Shown here: piece by piece, positions 59,202 through 64,000 of the stretch
Layout: each line of letters begins with the position of its first letter
Position numbering within the stretch: position 1 is the stretch's first letter
From: Verrucomicrobiia bacterium
GTDB taxonomy: Bacteria; Verrucomicrobiota; Verrucomicrobiia; Verrucomicrobiales; DEV007
NCBI GenBank assembly: GCA_030427505.1
Contig: JAUICH010000001.1
Span: forward strand, 434,001-498,000
Direction: 5' to 3'
DNA: 64,000 nt
Notes under the pieces: model-generated
The model's database searches: none
What the model was told of the DNA's origin: nothing
The model's input: only the letters and a program-made list of their open reading frames with translations
Position numbers and translations under genes: made by a program

Positions 59202-62200
59202 CTACTCCAGCACCACCAGCAGGTCGTCCGTCGAAACCGTGTCGCCTTTTGCGACCAGAATCTCCTTCACCGTGCCGGACTGTTGGGCGCTGATGGAGGT
59301 GAGCATCTTCATCGCTTCCAGGGTGACGAGTTTTTCGCCTTCCTCCACCTTCTTTCCCGCGGTCACGTTTACTTCGCTGACCATGCCGGGCATGGGGGCG
59401 CAGGCTTGGAGAGGATTGTTAGAGTCGCCCTTGAGGCGGGCTTTCACCTCTACCTTCAGAGATTTGTCCACCACCTGGGATTCGCGCGGCATGCCGTTCA
59501 GTTCGTAGAAGACCGTGCGGCGGCCCTCCACGTCCGCATCGCCGATGGAGATGAGCTTCACGAAGAGCGTTTTCCCCGGCGCGATCTCCACGGAGATTTC
59601 TTCATTCACCTGGAGGCCGTAGAAAAACGCCGTGGTCGGCAGGCCGGAAAGGTCGTCGTACTTCTTGAGGAAATCCTGGAAGCCCGTGAAGACCTGGGGA
59701 TACATCAGGTGGCTAAACAGGTCGTCGTCCGTTGCTGGGCGTCCTAATTCTTTCGTCAGATTGGCGCGGGTCTGCTCCAGGTCCATCGGGGCGGCCAGTT
59801 CTCCGGGCCGTTTCGTGGTGGCGGGGCGATTGCCCAGCACCGCTTTCTGCACGTCCGCGGGCCAGCCGCCGTCCGGCTGACCCAGGCCACCGGCCAGCAT
59901 GTCGATGACCGATTCCGGGAAGTCCAGCGAGCCTGGCGCCATGGTCTTTACTTCCTCCGGCTTAATACCCCGGGTAATGAGGAACATCGCCATGTCGCCC
60001 ACCACCTTGGAACTGGGGGTCACCTTGATGATGTCGCCAAAAAGCTTGTTCACCTCCGCGTAGCACTGGGCGATCTCCGGCCACCGCTGGCCCAGGCCCA
60101 TGGCGTTGGCCTGTTCCTTCAGGTTCGTGAACTGCCCGCCGGGCATCTCGTGTTCGTACACTTCCGCCGTTCCCGCGCGCGGCGCGGTGTCGAAGGGTTT
60201 GTAGAATCCCAAGACGTGTTCCCAGTAGTCGGAAAACTCGTTCAAGGCCGCAAGGTTCAGGCCCGTGTCGCGCTCGTTCCCTTGCAGCGCCGCCACCACG
60301 GAGTTCAGGTTCGGCTGGCTGGTCGATCCCGACATGGAGGAAATGGCCAGGTCCGCGATATCCACGCCCGCTTCGCAGGCTTGGAGGACCGAGGCCGCGT
60401 TCAGGCCGGAGCTGTCGTGGGTGTGGAAGTGAATCGGAATGCCGATCTCATTTTTCAACGTGGCGACCAGCTTGTGCGCGGCGAAAGGACGGCAGAGGCC
60501 CGCCATGTCCTTGATGGCCAGGATGTGGGCGCCCATCCGTTCCAGTTCCTTCGCCTTGGAGACGTAGTATTCCAGGGAGTACTTGTCCCGTTCAGGGTCC
60601 AGAATATTTCCCGTGTAACAGATCGCCGCTTCGCAGATGGCCTTGCCGTGGTCGCGCACTGCTTCCATGGCCACCTTCATGTTCGGCAGGTAGTTCAGGG
60701 AGTCGAAAATGCGGAAAATATCCATCCCGGAATCCGCCGCGTGTTTGACGAAGCCCGCCACCACGTTGTCAGGGTAGTTGGAGTAGCCCACCGCGTTGGA
60801 GCCGCGGAAGAGCATCTGGAAACAGATGTTCGGGATCTTTTCCCGCAGCTTGCGCAGGCGCAGCCAGGGATCTTCACAGAGGAAGCGCATCGCGGTGTCA
60901 AAGGTGGCGCCGCCCCACATCTCCAGACTGAAAAGCCTCGGAGTTTCGTGAGAAATAGCGTCCGCCACCATCATCATGTCCTGCGTGCGCATACGGGTGG
61001 CGATCAGGCTCTGGTGCGCGTCGCGCAGGGTGGTGTCCGTGATCAGCAGCGGCTTTTGCTCCAGGATCCACTGGGCAAACTTCTCCGGTCCCAACTCCAG
61101 AAGCAGGTCGCGGGAACCTTTCTGCCGTTCGGACTTCGGGTCCGTGTGCGGCAGGCGCGCCGGAGGAATGGCCTCAGTCAGCCGGAAACCCTTGGTGTGC
61201 GGGTTGCCGTTTACCGATACGTCGCTCAGGTAGGCCAGCAGCTTGGTGGCACGGTCCCGCCGGGCCTTGTACTTCAGCAGGTCCGGATTGTCATCGATTA
61301 GCTTCGTGGTCGCGCCGCCGGATTGAAAGACTGGGTCCGCCACCACGTTCTCCAGGAAGGGGATGTTCGTCTTCACCCCCCGGATGCGGAACTCCCGCAG
61401 GGCGCGGTTCATGCGTTTCAGCGCGATGTCGAAGCGGGAGCCAAAGGCCGTCAGCTTCACCAGCATGGAGTCGTAGAATGGTGTGATGACGCTGCCCGCG
61501 TCGCCAGCGCCCGCATCCAGGCGGATGCCGAAGCCGGCGGCGGAGCGGTAGTTCAAAATGCGGCCGTAGTCTGGAGCGAAACCTCTCTCCGGGTCTTCCG
61601 TGGTAATGCGGCACTGCACCGCGTAGCCGTTCCGGGGAATCTCGTCCTGCGGAGGAATGTCCACATCCGCGTCGTGCAGCTTGTGACCCTGGGCAATCAG
61701 GACCTGGGAACGTACTAAGTCCACGCCCGTAATGCACTCCGTGACCGTGTGCTCCACCTGGATGCGGGGGTTCATCTCAATGAAGAACCACTCGTTCGCG
61801 TCCATGTCATAGAGGAACTCCACGGTACCCGCGTTGTTGTACTTGATTTCGCGAGCCAGGCGCACCGCGGCGGCGCAGAGTTCCGTGCGCACCATTTCGT
61901 CCAGGTCCACGGAGGGCGCGATCTCGATGACCTTCTGGTAGCGGCGTTGCACCGAGCAGTCGCGTTCGTGCAGGTGCACCACGTTGCCGTGGTTGTCGCC
62001 CAGGACCTGGACTTCCAGGTGTTTGGCGCGGGCGATGAAACGTTCCAGGAAGACGGCGGAGTTGCCGAAGGCCCGTTCCGCTTCGCCCTGGGCCTCGAGG
62101 AGCTTGGTTTCCAGTTCGGATTCCTTGTAGACCACCCGCATCCCGCGGCCGCCGCCGCCAAAGGCCGCCTTGATGATGAGGGGAAAGCCAATTTCCTTCG

Positions 62201-62672
62201 CGATCTTCAGCGCTTCCACCGGGTCGGACACCGGGTCTTCCGTGCCGGGCAGGGTGGGCACGCTCACTTTATGGGCCATGGCTCGCGCCGCGACCTTGTC
62301 CCCCATCTGTTGCAGGAGGTGGGGCGAGGGACCCACGAAAATAATGCCGGCGTCCGCACAGGCTTTGGCAAAGTCAGGATTCTCCGAAAGAAAGCCGTAG
62401 CCCGGATGGATCAGTTGGATGCCCTTCTCGACAGCCAGGGCGACGATACCCTCTATGTCAAGGTAAGCGCCCACGGCGCCCTTTTCCTTCCGCAATTGAT
62501 AGGCTTCGTCCGCTTTGAAACGGTGCCGGGAGAACCGGTCTTCATCCGCGTAGATGGCGACGGTTCGCAGGCCCAGCTCCGTGGCGGCGCGGAAGATGCG
62601 AATGGCGATTTCGCCGCGGTTTGCGGCCATTAATTTCAACGGGGTTTCCCCCTCGGAAGGAGCTGCGGACAT
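59202..62672 (-). CDS. pyc: Pyruvate carboxylase
   Basis: 1156 residues from ATG 62672 (a GTG 24 bases upstream is in frame). The biotin carboxylase domain (about 15-470) has LMAANRGEIAIRIFRAATEL, LIIKAAFGGGGRGMRVV, FIEMNPRIQVEHTVTECITG. The carboxyltransferase domain (about 550-830) has ITDTTLRDAHQSLIATRMRT, LFRGSNAVGYSNYPDNVV, HILAIKDMAGLCRP and IPIHFHTHDSSGLNAASVL. The biotin carboxyl carrier domain at the C-terminus has VTLEAMKMLTSIS, the biotinylated Lys in AMKM. It carboxylates pyruvate to oxaloacetate with ATP, a single-chain anaplerotic enzyme. Together with malic enzyme and the pyruvate-oxidase-like TPP enzyme it connects the window to pyruvate metabolism. Confidence 0.97.
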   Translation of the reverse strand: MSAAPSEGETPLKLMAANRGEIAIRIFRAATELGLRTVAIYADEDRFSRHRFKADEAYQLRKEKGAVGAYLDIEGIVALAVEKGIQLIHPGYGFLSENPDFAKACADAGIIFVGPSPHLLQQMGDKVAARAMAHKVSVPTLPGTEDPVSDPVEALKIAKEIGFPLIIKAAFGGGGRGMRVVYKESELETKLLEAQGEAERAFGNSAVFLERFIARAKHLEVQVLGDNHGNVVHLHERDCSVQRRYQKVIEIAPSVDLDEMVRTELCAAAVRLAREIKYNNAGTVEFLYDMDANEWFFIEMNPRIQVEHTVTECITGVDLVRSQVLIAQGHKLHDADVDIPPQDEIPRNGYAVQCRITTEDPERGFAPDYGRILNYRSAAGFGIRLDAGAGDAGSVITPFYDSMLVKLTAFGSRFDIALKRMNRALREFRIRGVKTNIPFLENVVADPVFQSGGATTKLIDDNPDLLKYKARRDRATKLLAYLSDVSVNGNPHTKGFRLTEAIPPARLPHTDPKSERQKGSRDLLLELGPEKFAQWILEQKPLLITDTTLRDAHQSLIATRMRTQDMMMVADAISHETPRLFSLEMWGGATFDTAMRFLCEDPWLRLRKLREKIPNICFQMLFRGSNAVGYSNYPDNVVAGFVKHAADSGMDIFRIFDSLNYLPNMKVAMEAVRDHGKAICEAAICYTGNILDPERDKYSLEYYVSKAKELERMGAHILAIKDMAGLCRPFAAHKLVATLKNEIGIPIHFHTHDSSGLNAASVLQACEAGVDIADLAISSMSGSTSQPNLNSVVAALQGNERDTGLNLAALNEFSDYWEHVLGFYKPFDTAPRAGTAEVYEHEMPGGQFTNLKEQANAMGLGQRWPEIAQCYAEVNKLFGDIIKVTPSSKVVGDMAMFLITRGIKPEEVKTMAPGSLDFPESVIDMLAGGLGQPDGGWPADVQKAVLGNRPATTKRPGELAAPMDLEQTRANLTKELGRPATDDDLFSHLMYPQVFTGFQDFLKKYDDLSGLPTTAFFYGLQVNEEISVEIAPGKTLFVKLISIGDADVEGRRTVFYELNGMPRESQVVDKSLKVEVKARLKGDSNNPLQACAPMPGMVSEVNVTAGKKVEEGEKLVTLEAMKMLTSISAQQSGTVKEILVAKGDTVSTDDLLVVLE

Positions 62673-62769
62673 GGCGGCAATATATAGGGGCCGCACGACA
62701 GCCAGTGCAAAGAAATTTGCCCGCTTGCGTTCCGAATGCGGCCATTTGAGGCCGCCGTGGATTCAGAGA

Positions 62770-63693
62770 TCAGTTTGCGCCCGCCTCCGGCGCATAGGTC
62801 ATCTGCTCCACTGAGTAGCCCTTTTTCCGCAGGAGATCGACGACGCTCTTCTCTCCCACCAGATGCCCGGCGCCCACGACGAACATCATGTTCTTCTTGC
62901 CCTGAATGGCTTTCTCAATCTCGGGGATCCAGCTGGCGTTCCGGTCGAAGAGGAGGATTTTCGCCAGTTCAGGGGCCTCCTCGAAGTCTTCGTTGACCAG
63001 TTTGTCCAGAGTGGCGGCGTCCCCTTGTTTCCAGGCGCTGATCATTTCGCCCAGAATTTCCGGCAGCTTCTCCACGGTCTCCAGCGTCATGGCCAAGATT
63101 TCCTCCTGCTTTTCCGCCGGTAGTTTGTCGAAGAGCTTTAGCTGAAACTCCATGGTCTCCAGCGCGCCGGTCGGCTTCCCGTCCGCCACGGCCCGGCCAT
63201 GGTACTTCATGTCCAGCCCCAGGTGGGGCAGGGCGCCCATCCGCAGCGCTTCCAGGCTACTGATGTTCATGGCCATGAGCCCCGGCTTCATCCGGTCGAA
63301 AACTGGCCCGCTCAAGCCGCGGCTTTTCAGGTAGTCCTGAAGCTTGGCGTAGGTTTCTTCGCTGAGGTGATTCTTGATGTGATCTCCCTCGGGGTAGCCC
63401 GCCATCTCCAGCATGGTCTGGACGTTGCTCAGGGCCATCGCGTCGTTCAGATCGATCTCGAAATAAAGCTTCCGGCTATCTTGATAAGCTTCCTCAAACA
63501 CCGGCGGAAGAGGGTAGTCCTGCTGCCGGAGGAGGTGAACCGAGCCCGCCAGGTAAATGGTGTTGTCCTCGTCCTCGATCTTCCAGAGGCAGGCGGTCTC
63601 TTCCGGCGCTGATGGTTCTTGGGCCAGACTGGCTCCGCCGAGGAGGCAGGCCAGCCCGGCGAAACTAGCCAGCGTGTAGGCTCGGGTTTTCAT
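62770..63693 (-). CDS. Secreted TraB/GumN family protein
   Basis: 307 residues from ATG 63693, which begins a signal peptide (MKTRAYTLASFAGLACLLGG, cleavage near SLAQE); the frame extends upstream without a signal. ACLWKIEDEDNTIYLAGSVH, FEEAYQDSRKLYFEIDLNDA, LSEETYAKLQDYLKSRGLSG, DRMKPGLMAM, GALETMEFQLKLFDKLP and KNMMFVVGAGHLVGEKSV are the TraB/GumN blocks, with the GxxH pair (AGSVH and GAGHL) that probably binds metal for hydrolysis. Some family members are metalloproteases (Tiki-like). It probably acts in the envelope. It is 97 bases upstream of pyruvate carboxylase on the same strand and diverges from the FG-GAP gene. Confidence 0.9.
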   Translation of the reverse strand: MKTRAYTLASFAGLACLLGGASLAQEPSAPEETACLWKIEDEDNTIYLAGSVHLLRQQDYPLPPVFEEAYQDSRKLYFEIDLNDAMALSNVQTMLEMAGYPEGDHIKNHLSEETYAKLQDYLKSRGLSGPVFDRMKPGLMAMNISSLEALRMGALPHLGLDMKYHGRAVADGKPTGALETMEFQLKLFDKLPAEKQEEILAMTLETVEKLPEILGEMISAWKQGDAATLDKLVNEDFEEAPELAKILLFDRNASWIPEIEKAIQGKKNMMFVVGAGHLVGEKSVVDLLRKKGYSVEQMTYAPEAGAN

Positions 63694-63767
63694 GGCAAAA
63701 GGCAGGGTTTCAGTGCATGAACTAACTGGAAAAGACCTTCCCCCGCAAAGCAAAACTTCCCCCGCTC

Positions 63768-64000
63768 ATGACACGCCCAATCAGTTTCCTTGCCGCTGGC
63801 TTCTTCCTTCTGCCCATCGTTGCCAAGGGTCAGGAACCGCCCGCGGCGGATCCCGCCTGGAAAAAGCACGTCATCCAGGATGGCTTCGCCACCCAAACTG
63901 CCGTGGCGGCGGATTTCACCGGAGACGGCCACATGGACATCATCGCCAGCAATGGCGGCAAGGTCCGGCTCTTTGCGGGGCCGGACTGGAAAGACGAGCA
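63768..64000 (+). CDS. Secreted FG-GAP/VCBS repeat protein (5' part)
   Basis: A frame from ATG 63768 runs off the right edge (77 codons). It starts with a signal peptide (MTRPISFLAAGFFLLPIVAK, cleavage near KGQE) and continues HVIQDGFATQTAVAADFTGD, then GHMDIIASNGGKVRLFAGPD. ADFTGDGHMDIIAS is a VCBS/FG-GAP repeat with a calcium-binding Asp-x-Thr-Gly-Asp-Gly loop. Such proteins form beta-propellers on the cell surface or in secreted enzymes. No further domain can be seen because of truncation. Confidence 0.75.
   Translation, partial: MTRPISFLAAGFFLLPIVAKGQEPPAADPAWKKHVIQDGFATQTAVAADFTGDGHMDIIASNGGKVRLFAGPDWKDE

Noticed and set aside
60150-62633. Two long plus-strand frames opposite pyruvate carboxylase
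   Set aside because: They are antisense to conserved biotin carboxylase and carboxyltransferase motifs and have no family similarity.

Overview
The window looks like chromosomal DNA of a Verrucomicrobiota bacterium or a close PVC-superphylum relative. This is inferred from gene content: four secreted sulfatases, DUF1080 (3-keto-disaccharide hydrolase-like) proteins, a neutral-ceramidase-like protein, a PEP-CTERM protein, a secretin, bacterial SUFU and TM2 proteins, and an ECF sigma factor of the TIGR02943 type, in GC-rich DNA with many signal peptides. No rRNA, tRNA, CRISPR array, insertion sequence or phage gene was found, so it reads as ordinary chromosome with accessory degradative genes, not a mobile island.

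Layout. 1-3.1 kb: a truncated NlpC/P60-like lipoprotein, a PLP-dependent amino-acid decarboxylase and a secreted unknown. 3.3-7.8 kb: a two-gene RND efflux operon. 7.8-15.9 kb: secreted esterase, HTTM-like membrane protein, ceramidase-like protein, SGNH hydrolase, DsrE-like protein, a helical secreted protein and a HAD-IIA phosphatase. 16-23.3 kb (minus strand): a sulfatase, then ECF sigma factor, zinc-finger anti-sigma, Rieske-fused glutamate-synthase-like enzyme, Rieske-fused TPP enzyme and malic enzyme in a row. 23.4-26.5 kb: two more sulfatases. 26.6-32.4 kb: small Cys-rich protein, YceI, a PEMT/ICMT-type methyltransferase, a two-domain acetyl-xylan-esterase-like enzyme, an XRE/DUF2975 pair and a TM2 protein. 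32.5-38 kb: PNPOx-like protein, pgsA, moaE, gnd and asnB. 38-42.7 kb: a tandem family of small membrane proteins with a relict in the middle, a radical SAM enzyme of the tetraether-synthase (Tes)-like type overlapping an Lgt-like gene, and a DUF4145 protein. 42.7-47 kb: PEP-CTERM protein, secretin and dinB. 47-55.6 kb: DUF1080 protein, cupin, glyoxalase, transglutaminase-like protein, GNAT, EF-hand esterase, an ATP-grasp protein and several small membrane/zinc-ribbon proteins. 55.8-64 kb: a sulfatase-DUF1080 fusion, SUFU protein, pyruvate carboxylase, TraB/GumN protein and the start of an FG-GAP protein.

How the genes fit together. The sulfatases, DUF1080 proteins and esterases suggest periplasmic attack on sulfated, acylated glycans or lipids. 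Malic enzyme, the pyruvate-oxidase-like TPP enzyme and pyruvate carboxylase all act around pyruvate. The most unusual unit is the stretch from 17.5 to 22.3 kb: two adjacent enzymes of unrelated folds each carry an N-terminal Rieske [2Fe-2S] domain, next to malic enzyme and just downstream of an ECF sigma/anti-sigma pair. The Tes-like/Lgt-like pair at 39.5-41.8 kb is a second candidate for uncharacterised (lipid) chemistry. Several palindromes and hairpins in intergenic DNA are listed as candidate operators and terminators.
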